Assembly: GCA_903911435.1 (NCBI GenBank)
Contig: CAIWDF010000020.1
Location: 1-36,934, forward strand
DNA length: 36,934 bases
DNA from: an uncultured Bacteroidota bacterium
Lineage (GTDB): Bacteria > Bacteroidota > Bacteroidia > 2-12-FULL-35-15
Direction of reading: 5' to 3'
Both the position numbers and the translations under genes were made by a program. Below the pieces are notes generated by a model. That model made no database searches, was not told the origin of the DNA, and saw only the letters and a program-made list of their open reading frames with translations. This document shows positions 1 to 6,197 of this stretch, in pieces; the first letter of the stretch is position 1, and each line of letters begins with the position of its first letter.

Positions 1-195
1 TGCACCAATGTAACCATGCACTGCACCAATGCAACCATGCATTGCACCAATGTAACCATGCACTGCACCAATGCAACCATGCATTGCACCAATGTAACCA
101 TACACTGCACCAATGCAACCATGCATTGCACCAATGTAACCATGCATTGCACCAATGCAACCATGCATTGCGCCAATGTAACTATGCATTGCACC
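1..195. repeat. 21-bp tandem repeat array with two alternating variants, cut by the window edge
   Basis: At least nine head-to-tail 21-bp units start at 1, 22, 43, 64, 85, 106, 127, 148 and 169, with a partial tenth at 190. Base 11 of the unit alternates T, C, T, C through all nine units, and base 21 alternates C/T in the first six, so the true higher-order unit is 42 bp. The array runs off the left edge, so its full length is unknown. Two plus-strand frames stay open (heptads MHCTNVT/MHCTNAT and HQCNHAL), as does a minus-strand frame (heptad like MHGCIGA). A unit length divisible by three explains this without any selection for coding. Confidence 0.95.
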
Positions 196-221
196 AAAAG
201 GTGTTTTTCGAGAAGAAATAA

Positions 222-296
222 GAAATAAATCAATGGCAGGAAGGACGAAAAGGCATTGAAAATGAAATAGAAAGAATGATTACCGACATTACCTAA
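222..296 (+). pseudogene. Possible orphan C-terminal coding remnant (24 codons)
   Basis: Directly after the repeat array one frame reads as an ordinary charged protein tail containing the stretch GRKGIENEIERMITDIT before a TAA at 294-296. It follows an in-frame TAA at 219-221, and the frame above that is the HQCNHAL repeat frame. The composition resembles a natural C-terminus more than random AT-rich sequence, so this may be the end of a gene invaded or replaced by the repeat. It is too short to identify and may be chance. Confidence 0.2.
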
Positions 297-353
297 CTAT
301 GACACTATATAATAAGTGTAAATAAGTAAGTATTAATTTAAAATTTTAAAAAA

Positions 354-1178
354 ATGAAAAAGCAAAAAAAAGAATCAGTAAACGATCTTCACCTGTCGGC
401 AAAAGACCGCAGGCTGATTAAAAATGAACAAAAGAGGATCGGCCGATTAAAAACCCAAGCACAGGTGGATGTGTATTGGAAAAGTTTGATGAAACTTCCA
501 CCAAGTGGCGAACGTCATACCTTGATTTTGTTTGCCTTGAGCGTTATCACCATTAAAGCTAAATTGGGCATGCCAAGACGTGATGCCGATTTTCTGAAAC
601 AGTCGGAAGACATGCACTTGGCGCAAGCCAACAATACCCTCGGGTTTTTTAGTCCTACTTTTGCACGATTGGCACAGTGGAAACTCGAAAACGAAGCCCT
701 ACATGGAGCGATGACGGATGTGACCAATGGTGTGAATGGAGCAGAAGGTATAAAAAAAGATGCGAAATCGAATCTTCAAAAAACATTGAAACTAGCATTG
801 GCTTATGTCAATGGTTTGGCCCTCGATAATCAAGCCAAAGCCGAAGCCATGATAGAAGCTGCTTTGATGAAAGTGATAAAAAAAAACACTTTAACCATAA
901 AGGATTTTGAGGTGAAACAAATGGAAGAATCGGGTACCATTCAACTTCGTTCGGCAGCCGCCAAAATAGATGGCAAACGTGTGAATGCAGGTTACGATTG
1001 GCAATATTCCATCAACAATGGTGCTACCTGGATAGCGTTGCCAAGTACAGTGAACAAAGCCAAAACATTGGCAACCGACATGGCAATAGGTGTGGCAACT
1101 ATTTTTCGCAAACGTGTAACCACTACCAAAGGAGGTACCACAGCTTGGGTGGTTTCGAAACCCATCACCCCTCAGTAA
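354..1178 (+). CDS. Hypothetical protein with a C-terminal fibronectin-III-like segment (274 aa)
   Basis: I do not recognise the family. There is no signal peptide. The N-terminus is very basic (MKKQKKES, then KDRRLIKNEQKRIGRLK). The middle is helical and Ala/Lys-rich, with residues near 135-185 containing a possible amphipathic helix (LDNQAKAEAMIEAALMKVIKK). The last 75 residues look like a beta sandwich: a strand around SGTIQLRS, then YDWQYSINNGATW, a TLATDM segment and a closing RKRVTTTKGGTTAWV. That order resembles FN3-type domains at the C-terminus of other Bacteroidota orphan proteins. The gene stands alone, is followed by a strong terminator and lies between two repeat blocks, which suggests accessory DNA. 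The ATG follows an A/T-rich leader without a Shine-Dalgarno site. It is real by length and composition; the function is unknown. Confidence 0.75.
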   Translation: MKKQKKESVNDLHLSAKDRRLIKNEQKRIGRLKTQAQVDVYWKSLMKLPPSGERHTLILFALSVITIKAKLGMPRRDADFLKQSEDMHLAQANNTLGFFSPTFARLAQWKLENEALHGAMTDVTNGVNGAEGIKKDAKSNLQKTLKLALAYVNGLALDNQAKAEAMIEAALMKVIKKNTLTIKDFEVKQMEESGTIQLRSAAAKIDGKRVNAGYDWQYSINNGATWIALPSTVNKAKTLATDMAIGVATIFRKRVTTTKGGTTAWVVSKPITPQ

Positions 1179-1212
1179 AGCATAAGAGGGATGTACCCAC
1201 AAACATGTATCC

Positions 1213-1251
1213 AACTAACCACAGCCTACGGGTTGTGGTTAGTTTTTTTTT
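1213..1251 (+). terminator. Rho-independent terminator with a UACG tetraloop
   Basis: The arms 1213-1226 and 1231-1244 pair over 14 bp with one G-U. They are closed by C(UACG)G, a canonical extra-stable UNCG tetraloop, and followed by a T run at 1243-1251. It ends transcription of the 274-aa gene 34 bp after its stop codon. Confidence 0.9.
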
Positions 1252-1276
1252 GCGCTCATCATCCAATAGTGTCGGA

Positions 1277-1339
1277 AATTGTTTTTAGTTAATAGCGAAT
1301 TGTTTTTAGTTAATAGCGAATTGTTTTTAGTTAATAGCG
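1277..1339. repeat. Three exact copies of a 21-bp direct repeat
   Basis: Units at 1277-1297, 1298-1318 and 1319-1339 are identical; each holds the core gtttttagttaatagcg. There is no start codon or coding sense across them. The last four bases of each unit plus the following AA lead into the AATAGCG/AATAGGG heptads that follow, so this block and the next probably arose by one slippage history. The 373-bp gap 1179-1551 holds only the terminator, these repeats and the downstream promoter. Confidence 0.95.
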
Positions 1340-1402
1340 AATAGCGAATAGGGAATAGGGGGAGGGAATAGGGAATAGCGAATAGGGAATAGGGGGAGGG
1401 GG
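1340..1402. repeat. Heptad repeat AATAGSG with G-rich tracts (possible G-quadruplex)
   Basis: Heptads aatagcg or aataggg start at 1340, 1347, 1354, 1367, 1374, 1381 and 1388, broken by GGAGGG at 1361-1366 and GGAGGGGG at 1395-1402. The stretch 1351-1373 has four G runs of three or more, separated by short loops (GGG-AATA-GGG-GGA-GGG-AATA-GGG), which fits the usual G-quadruplex pattern on the plus strand. The sequence just after it (cttagtgccttagtgg) resembles a simple phrase seen in intergenic DNA of many bacteria. Confidence 0.85.
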
Positions 1403-1483
1403 CTTAGTGTTTCTTAATTTCTTAGTGCCTTAGTGGTGAAAATTTGTAAACGTTGCGAGTGTGCTTACAAGTAAGAGTAATAC

Positions 1484-1545
1484 ACCAAGGCAAGGTTCAA
1501 GGTTTTTTATTGAAGTGTAAATTAAAAAAGAATTAACTTTGTAAA
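1484..1545 (+). repeat. Duplicated promoter segment, copy 1
   Basis: These 62 bp match 2900-2961 without gaps and with three mismatches. Weaker similarity continues about 17 bp further upstream. Both copies end just before the start codon of a small toxin-antitoxin-like module, so the segment was duplicated as a promoter unit, or both modules were inserted at or brought in with it. Confidence 0.9.
1510..1541 (+). promoter_or_regulatory. Bacteroidota-type promoter for the DUF4160/DUF2442 operon
   Basis: TTG at 1510-1512, a 21-bp spacer, then TAACTTTG at 1534-1541 match the TTG / TANNTTTG consensus. Transcription would begin near 1546-1548, only a few bases before the ATG at 1552, so the message would be leaderless or nearly so. 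Confidence 0.6.
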
Positions 1546-1551
1546 AAAAAG

Positions 1552-1857
1552 ATGCCAAAAATATTTGAATACCTTGGAATAATTATTTTTTTCTACTCCA
1601 ACGAACACGAACCTATTCACGTTCATGCTAAGTTTAATGACATGGAGAGTAAAGCTGAATTTTTTATTGTTGATGGCAAGATTGTTGAAATTAGAATAAA
1701 AGCAATAAACAATAGCAAACCTTTAACGGGAGTAAAATTGAAAGACTTTGAGAATTTTTTAGAAAACTATTCTGAACGTATAGTGGAAAAATGGATTGAT
1801 TATTTTGTACTCCACAAGGACATAAAGTTTGAAAGAATAAATAAGAAAATAAAATGA
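1552..1857 (+). CDS. DUF4160 family protein (101 aa)
   Basis: The N-terminus has the DUF4160 pattern: MPKIFEYLGIIIFFYSNEHE followed by PIHVHAKFN, that is, a short hydrophobic strand, an acidic/asparagine turn and a P-x-H-x-H-A motif (HVHA near residues 23-26). The second half is helical (LKDFENFLENYSERIVEKW), as usual in the family. Members are small and usually encoded beside a DUF2442 gene, and the pair is often discussed as toxin-antitoxin-like, though no activity is established that I know of. Here the stop overlaps the start of the DUF2442 gene by ATGA, so translation is probably coupled. The ATG lies about 10 bp after the -7 box, which leaves no room for a longer start. Confidence 0.88.
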   Translation: MPKIFEYLGIIIFFYSNEHEPIHVHAKFNDMESKAEFFIVDGKIVEIRIKAINNSKPLTGVKLKDFENFLENYSERIVEKWIDYFVLHKDIKFERINKKIK

Positions 1858-2135
1858 AAATAGTTACCGATTATAATTCAACTTATAGAACAAAATCTGT
1901 TGTAGTTAAAAGTGCAACCTATTTAGGTGATTTTAAAATAGAAATTCTATTTAGTGATGCTACAAAGCAGGTAGTAAATTTTAAACCTTTTCTCTTAAAC
2001 GCTCTTCATCCATCTATTAAAAAATATCAAGACGAAAGTTTGTTTCAGAATTTTCAAATAATAGCAGGCAATCTCAATTGGAATGATTATGATTTAATAT
2101 TCCCTATTGATGATTTGTATGTAGGTAAAATTTAA
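1854..2135 (+). CDS. DUF2442 family protein (93 aa)
   Basis: The sequence follows the DUF2442 layout: an early strand (KSATYLGDFKIEILFSDATKQVVNF), a middle region with a small helix and F-x-x-F-x-I (LFQNFQIIAGNLNWNDYDLIFP), and a terminal DDLY motif near residues 87-90. Family members bind or accompany DUF4160 or helix-turn-helix partners and are generally taken as the antitoxin-like or regulatory half; that role is inferred from context. The gene overlaps the DUF4160 stop by 4 bp and is followed 15 bp later by a secreted orphan, so three genes may share one transcript from the 1510-1541 promoter. Confidence 0.85.
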   Translation: MKIVTDYNSTYRTKSVVVKSATYLGDFKIEILFSDATKQVVNFKPFLLNALHPSIKKYQDESLFQNFQIIAGNLNWNDYDLIFPIDDLYVGKI

Positions 2136-2150
2136 TAGGTATCACATCGT

Positions 2151-2819
2151 ATGTCTAAGGCAACCTTTATAGTTTTATTGTTTGCTGCTACATCAACCTT
2201 AGCACAGAAAAACAATACGTTTGACAACTTTGTTAAACTATTTCCAAAGACAACTTTACCTACTTCTGTATTGTATTCCGAATCGGAATTTAAAACAGAA
2301 TATTATACACCAGAAGATAGGACATCAACGAAGGATAGTATTCCTTTTCACGACCACATATTACCAAAAGACAGTTCACTTATCATCAAATACGAGTTAG
2401 TTAAGCTGTTTCTTCTTGCCGACACAGAAAGTGTAACTCCGCGTTACCCCGACAACAGTAATGCAAATGACAGCATCTTCCCTACTTATTATATTTCATC
2501 ACAACTGAAAACGAACAAGAACTTTGTTTGCCTTGTTTACGAAAGACAATTCTATTGGAATGGAAGCTCTAACGCTGAGAAATACATCTGTACTATTACT
2601 AACACCGGAAAACTAATTGACAAACTTTTGGTTGCTTCTGCTGTGTATTCAGGAACAGGACTTTTATACGAGGGTTTTCGTGTACCTTGGTTTCCGGATA
2701 CAAAAAGTAATATAAGCAACAACCTAAGAATAGAATTGAAAGACGCTAACTTTGGCAACTTGTATTATCAAATGGATGACAACGGACATTTGAAAAAAAC
2801 GAAAGCTGCCAATAAATAA
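2151..2819 (+). CDS. Secreted hypothetical protein (222 aa)
   Basis: A clear Sec signal peptide (MSKATFIVLLFAATSTLAQ, cleavage near residues 18-20) precedes a mixed alpha/beta mature region with no motif I know. The C-terminal half is rich in Asn, Tyr and aromatic turns (NKNFVCLVYERQFYWNGSSN, then VYSGTGLLYEGFRVPWFPD), typical of periplasmic or surface orphans in Bacteroidota. There is no lipobox and no T9SS tail. It begins 15 bp after DUF2442, so it may be co-transcribed, but a secreted protein is an odd partner for a cytoplasmic toxin-antitoxin-like pair and could simply be downstream cargo. Confidence 0.75.
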   Translation: MSKATFIVLLFAATSTLAQKNNTFDNFVKLFPKTTLPTSVLYSESEFKTEYYTPEDRTSTKDSIPFHDHILPKDSSLIIKYELVKLFLLADTESVTPRYPDNSNANDSIFPTYYISSQLKTNKNFVCLVYERQFYWNGSSNAEKYICTITNTGKLIDKLLVASAVYSGTGLLYEGFRVPWFPDTKSNISNNLRIELKDANFGNLYYQMDDNGHLKKTKAANK

Positions 2820-2899
2820 AATACTTTCACATCAGAATTGCAAGTTTCCAAACTCGTGAATTCAAAAGCAAGTTGGCACAACAAGTTTAAAGGTAATGT

Positions 2900-2961
2900 A
2901 CCAAGGCAAGGTTCAAGTTTTTTTATTAAAGTGTAAAATAAAAAAGAATTAACTTTGTAAA
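2900..2961 (+). repeat. Duplicated promoter segment, copy 2, with TAACTTTG box
   Basis: This is the second copy of the segment at 1484-1545 (three mismatches in 62 bp). The -7 box TAACTTTG lies at 2950-2957, 20 bp before the DUF433 start codon. The TTG present in copy 1 at the -33 position is TTA here, so this copy may be weaker. Confidence 0.85.
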
Positions 2962-2977
2962 ATTAAATCTGAATACT

Positions 2978-3208
2978 ATGAAACCATACAATGAAATAAT
3001 TTCTATCAATTCTGGTGTGCGTTCGGGCAAAGCAAGTATCCGAAACTTACGCATTACTGTTGCTGATGTGTTGGGTTACCTTGCATCAGGAATGACCTCG
3101 CAAGAAATAATTGTTGATTTCCCAGAGTTATCTATTGACGACATACAAGCGTGTTTAGCATATGCTGCTGAAAGTGAGAAACACGTGAAATTTGTATCTG
3201 CACAATGA
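2978..3208 (+). CDS. DUF433 antitoxin-like protein (76 aa)
   Basis: The family pattern is clear: an early strand ending at the conserved GKASIRNLRITVADVLGYLA, then ASGMTSQEIIVDFPELSIDDI and QACLAYAAE. That is the DUF433 winged-helix-like fold with the P-x-L-x-x-x-D-I-Q-A-C-L-A-Y-A signature near residues 49-63. DUF433 proteins normally precede a DUF5615 PIN-like toxin. Here the next frame starts at the overlapping ATG (3205) but ends after 17 codons, so the antitoxin is probably orphaned. The start is the first ATG after the promoter copy. Length is normal for the family, and no partner is otherwise nearby. Confidence 0.88.
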   Translation: MKPYNEIISINSGVRSGKASIRNLRITVADVLGYLASGMTSQEIIVDFPELSIDDIQACLAYAAESEKHVKFVSAQ

Positions 3209-3258
3209 AATTATTAATTGAAATGAGTTTACGAACAAAGTTCATTTTGTGGTTGTGA
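3205..3258 (+). pseudogene. Truncated remnant of a DUF5615 PIN-like toxin
   Basis: The ATG at 3205 overlaps the DUF433 stop by ATGA, as in intact DUF433/DUF5615 pairs. The peptide reads MKLLIEMSLRTKFILWL and then stops at 3256-3258. Intact DUF5615 toxins start MKxLIDxNLS-like, with an early Asp of the PIN-type active site. Here that position is Glu (residue 6) and the rest of the domain is gone: the next gene begins 7 bp later on the opposite strand. A deletion between the toxin and the copper genes is the simplest account. Confidence 0.55.
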
Positions 3259-3265
3259 TTATCTT

Positions 3266-3562
3266 TTATCCTTTTTTTTGAATATACGCTTCGGGCTTTT
3301 TTAGAAATTCGTCTTTACATCCTTTGCCACAAAAGCCGTAAATTTTCTCCTGATATAAGGTAGTATCCGTTAGATATTTCCAAACAGGCATTCCACAAAC
3401 GAGGTCTCTCTTCGTAGCTAGTTGTTCTTGTTTTATTACCTTTTTAATGTCGCTGTTTTCAGCGGAAGGTTGCATCATGGTTGGTTGTTTTACTTCTGAC
3501 GGAGCATTACAGCCCATCGTTGAAACCACTATCGCACAGCTTATTATTATTTTATTTCTCAT
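3266..3562 (-). CDS. YHS-domain lipoprotein, probable copper-binding (98 aa)
   Basis: The N-terminus is a lipoprotein signal (MRNKIIISCAIVVSTMGC, lipidated Cys18). A low-complexity linker leads to a YHS domain at about residues 53-95: DLVCGMPVW, a short strand, YGFCGKGCKDEF, then KKPEAYI. Cys56, Cys78 and Cys82 are the metal-ligand type cysteines of YHS/TRASH domains, which bind copper or related soft metals. The protein should sit in the periplasm anchored to a membrane. I chose the ATG at 3562 over a TTG six bases upstream. It lies beside a SCO1 gene, which supports a part in copper delivery or resistance, though the 139-bp gap and separate -7 box suggest separate transcription. Confidence 0.85.
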   Translation of the reverse strand: MRNKIIISCAIVVSTMGCNAPSEVKQPTMMQPSAENSDIKKVIKQEQLATKRDLVCGMPVWKYLTDTTLYQEKIYGFCGKGCKDEFLKKPEAYIQKKG

Positions 3563-3610
3563 CCTCAATAACTTTTCAATGTATTTCGTGCTTTATAAAA
3601 TGCAGGGTTA

Positions 3611-3618
3611 CAAAAGTA
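3611..3618 (-). promoter_or_regulatory. -7 box for the YHS lipoprotein gene
   Basis: The minus strand reads TACTTTTG, an exact TANNTTTG match, about 49 bp before the ATG at 3562. No clear TTG is seen at the -33 distance. Confidence 0.4.
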
Positions 3619-3701
3619 GTTTTTATTTTTTGCTAATCGTGTTTGCTGATAAATACACCTAATGAAGAAAAGAGATTCTTTATTTAATTGGAGGAAACTT
3701 T

Positions 3702-4394
3702 TTACTTTTTAAGTAAGATGGCAATATCACCAATGAGCCTATCCACATCCTTCGGATTAAGTCCATCGTATATGCCTCTTACATGTCGGTCGGTATCTAC
3801 CAAGGCAAGCTTTTGTGTATGCACAAAATCATCAATACCACCATCACCACTATCTGCCGAAAGCAAATAACTAGTACGAGCCATATCATAAATGGCTTTC
3901 TTGCTACCAGTAACAAAATGCCAACGACTTGCATCTGCATTTTGAGTTTCTGCATACGCTGCCAATACACTCACCGAATCATTTTCGGGGTAAACAGTAT
4001 GAGATAAAAAAAGAACGTTCGGTTCGTTCTTATAAGCTTCCGCTACTCGTTGCATTTGATTATTCATCACAGGGCAAATGGATACGCAGGTTGTAAAGAA
4101 GAAATTGGTAACGTATAGTTTCCCTTTAAAATTATTTTCTGTAATTGTTTTTCCAGCTTGATCAACAAACGAAAAGTTTTTTACGATATGATGTACACTG
4201 TCTATCATAAACGAACCATCTTTTTTAACAGTATCGTAGCGGCACTCTCCTAAAAATGGCAGTTTCTCTACCTTGTTGTATCTGGAGGAGATGAAGTAGC
4301 CCATTCCTAAAAAAAATAAGGTAAATACAATTAAAAATGGATACCCAATTTTACTGTTTTTAGTTTCAGTTTTTTGGGGTTCTTCTGGTGTCAT
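3702..4394 (-). CDS. SCO1/SenC family copper chaperone (230 aa)
   Basis: One N-terminal transmembrane helix (about residues 18-36) anchors a periplasmic thioredoxin-like domain. The copper ligands of the SCO family are present: Cys103 and Cys107 in TTCVSICPVM, and His192 in DDFVHTQKLALVD. SCO proteins deliver copper to the CuA centre of cytochrome c oxidase or reduce its cysteines. Length fits the family. The gene is in the same orientation as the YHS lipoprotein and has its own good promoter. No oxidase gene is in the window. SCO-like proteins without oxidase neighbours can also serve copper stress, so the exact target is open. Confidence 0.93.
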   Translation of the reverse strand: MTPEEPQKTETKNSKIGYPFLIVFTLFFLGMGYFISSRYNKVEKLPFLGECRYDTVKKDGSFMIDSVHHIVKNFSFVDQAGKTITENNFKGKLYVTNFFFTTCVSICPVMNNQMQRVAEAYKNEPNVLFLSHTVYPENDSVSVLAAYAETQNADASRWHFVTGSKKAIYDMARTSYLLSADSGDGGIDDFVHTQKLALVDTDRHVRGIYDGLNPKDVDRLIGDIAILLKK

Positions 4395-4444
4395 TTCTTT
4401 TTCTGGATTTTTTTATAAAGATATTCAATATTAGCTTTCTCTCG

Positions 4445-4472
4445 CAAACTTATTTTTTGTTGTGATAAGCAA
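4445..4472 (-). promoter_or_regulatory. Promoter for the SCO1-family gene
   Basis: On the minus strand TTG (4472-4470), a 17-bp spacer and TAAGTTTG (4452-4445) match the Bacteroidota consensus, with a leader of roughly 45 bases to the ATG at 4394. The rest of the 232-bp gap 4395-4626 shows nothing else I can support. Confidence 0.6.
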
Positions 4473-4626
4473 TGCAAAGAAATGGAGTATTAATAGGGTA
4501 AACTATGATGAAAATCAGAGGATGTATTGCCAATGAAAGCGTCTTGAACATTCGGTAGTGGTGAAAAATACGAAGCACAAGCTGAATAAGAAACCCAAAA
4601 AGAAACAGTTATAATAAAAAATAAAA

Positions 4627-5523
4627 TTAATCGGAACAACAAGCCCGCTGCACTGCCCAGCTCCATTTACCAATAACATGATACGTGAGTACATCGTAAG
4701 GCACATCCACCGCTTCTATTTTTGGAGTGTACACATATTCGCGTTTGTATTGCACCGTTACCGTTTCTTCGGTGGTGATACTAAACGTTTCGGGATAACC
4801 TAAGGTGATTGACATTTGTGTTTCTGGACATTCGGCAGGACATTTGGGTAATTGCCTAAGTGCATTGTGCAATTGCATCATCACTTCTTGTTCCAAACTT
4901 CGTTCCATTTCCGATTTAAAACGAACATAATCTCTTCTGAAATCCTCTTGTGTATAGCGTTTCAACTCGCGATGCACATGGTTACTTTCTTTCACTATCA
5001 CTTTGTCGAACATCGGTTGAGGACAACCAAAATCGAAAACCTTATCGCCAATATGTGTTTTTGCTGAGCTTGCCGTAACACTATCTTTTGGCAAACCTTC
5101 TATACCACCATCAGGTAGGCATATCCATCGTGCTGTCCACATCACCGACACAGCAATGATTACAAAAGGGTCGCCTTCTTTCACACCTCTTGCAAGCGAT
5201 GCTGCATCGTTTGGTAGCAAAGCAATAGGAGTAACTTGGGTATATGGTTTGTCGTATTTAGGAGGCGATAGACGAATAGACAATGCTACTTTACCACCCT
5301 CGTGCACTGGTGGCGATATTACTTTGGATAAAGCAATGGCTTTGTCGATGGCTGCTTTGTTGGCCATATACACAGCATGTTCGTTTGCTTCTCTTCGTTT
5401 GGGAGGCATTTCCATTTCTTCAGGATGTAGGCGTGCATAACCTTCGATAATGTCGGAGCCTATGTACACTCCAATAGGGCTTTGGTTGACCTCTATTACT
5501 GGTTGCGATTTTTTTAATTCCAT
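4627..5523 (-). CDS. Hypothetical protein, cysteine-containing (298 aa)
   Basis: I do not recognise the family. There is no signal peptide or membrane segment, so it is likely cytoplasmic. Residues 1-60 contain a short strand-rich start and an MPPKRREANEHAVYMANKAA helix. Residues 70-150 are beta-like with repeated proline turns (SIRLSPPKYDKPYTQVTPIA). Residues 185-225 form a charged helix (YTQEDFRRDYVRFKSEMERS). The tail holds KCPAECPE, two strands with alternating Thr/Val (ETVTVQYKREYVYTPK) and a final ACCSD. The paired cysteines could bind metal or form a disulfide. Its minus-strand neighbours are an SRPBCC gene upstream and SCO1 downstream, with 165 and 232-bp gaps, so it is probably a single transcription unit. 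Confidence 0.7.
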   Translation of the reverse strand: MELKKSQPVIEVNQSPIGVYIGSDIIEGYARLHPEEMEMPPKRREANEHAVYMANKAAIDKAIALSKVISPPVHEGGKVALSIRLSPPKYDKPYTQVTPIALLPNDAASLARGVKEGDPFVIIAVSVMWTARWICLPDGGIEGLPKDSVTASSAKTHIGDKVFDFGCPQPMFDKVIVKESNHVHRELKRYTQEDFRRDYVRFKSEMERSLEQEVMMQLHNALRQLPKCPAECPETQMSITLGYPETFSITTEETVTVQYKREYVYTPKIEAVDVPYDVLTYHVIGKWSWAVQRACCSD

Positions 5524-5688
5524 TTTTCGAAAAATTTAGAAATTAAAAGAACTTCGAACTTATTAATCTATCTGGAGGGAAGTTCTTCGTGCTGTAAAAT
5601 TACAATTTATTCATTTTGCAGCCTGTTTTTTTTTGGGAAATTATTTTCAACAACAATAGAGAGGTTGACTTAAAAATGAAGAAGAAAA

Positions 5689-6144
5689 TTAAACCGTTTC
5701 TACCAGTTTTTTTATCTCCATCAATATCGGATTCCAACCTTCGCCATTGTTGTAGGTTTCTTTGTATCGTCTATCTCCTTCGGCCACCTTGGAATAGTCG
5801 CCTTGTGTTACAGTGAGTTTTGTTTGTTTGTTTTCTTCTTGCAATTGATAACAGACTGTAAGGTGGTTAGCTGCGTTGTTTTCCATACTCGAGTTTGGGT
5901 CGAAGGTGGTGTATTCGAGATACGTTTCGGGTTGTATGCGCAAAATTTTACCAGTTACAAATATCATTTCCTTGCCATTGTATTCACCTTTCCAGTTGAG
6001 GGTATCTCCTTGTTTCCAAGTCGAAATAGCTTCGCAACCATACATGTATTTTTTAGTTTGTGCTGGATTGGTGAGTGCATCCCATACCGCTTGAACAGAA
6101 GCATTGATAAGGATTTCGTTTTTGATGATTAATGGTGCTTTCAT
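5689..6144 (-). CDS. SRPBCC (AHSA1/START-like) domain protein (151 aa)
   Basis: The whole protein is one AHSA1-type SRPBCC domain: KNEILINASVQAVWDALTNP at the start (the usual strand then V-W-x-A-L-T-x-P helix cap), TKKYMYGCEAISTWKQGD with the W-x-x-G-D turn, and a C-terminal long helix after NNGEGWNPILMEIKKLVE. These proteins form a hydrophobic cup that binds lipids, antibiotics or co-chaperone partners; the ligand here cannot be told. Length and start match the family. It stands alone between the 298-aa protein and the Omp85 operon, with 53 bp to the stop of the upstream gene. Confidence 0.9.
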   Translation of the reverse strand: MKAPLIIKNEILINASVQAVWDALTNPAQTKKYMYGCEAISTWKQGDTLNWKGEYNGKEMIFVTGKILRIQPETYLEYTTFDPNSSMENNAANHLTVCYQLQEENKQTKLTVTQGDYSKVAEGDRRYKETYNNGEGWNPILMEIKKLVETV

Positions 6145-6197
6145 AATGGGTTATCTTATTTGTTGTTTTAAATGATGAGGTAAAAATAATAAATATT

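Noticed and set aside
1-195. CRISPR array at the left edge
   Set aside because: Units abut with no unique spacers.
16-228. A 70-aa reading frame of MHCTNVT/MHCTNAT heptads
   Set aside because: It lies wholly within the tandem repeat, other frames are equally open, and no promoter or normal protein sequence is attached. A unit divisible by three explains it.
998-1288. Out-of-frame reading frames inside the 274-aa gene and its terminator
   Set aside because: They overlap a well-formed gene and have no family resemblance or start context.
4515-4706. Small minus-strand frame between SCO1 and the 298-aa gene
   Set aside because: It overlaps the 3' end of the 298-aa gene in another frame and has low-complexity Phe/Cys composition typical of shadow frames.
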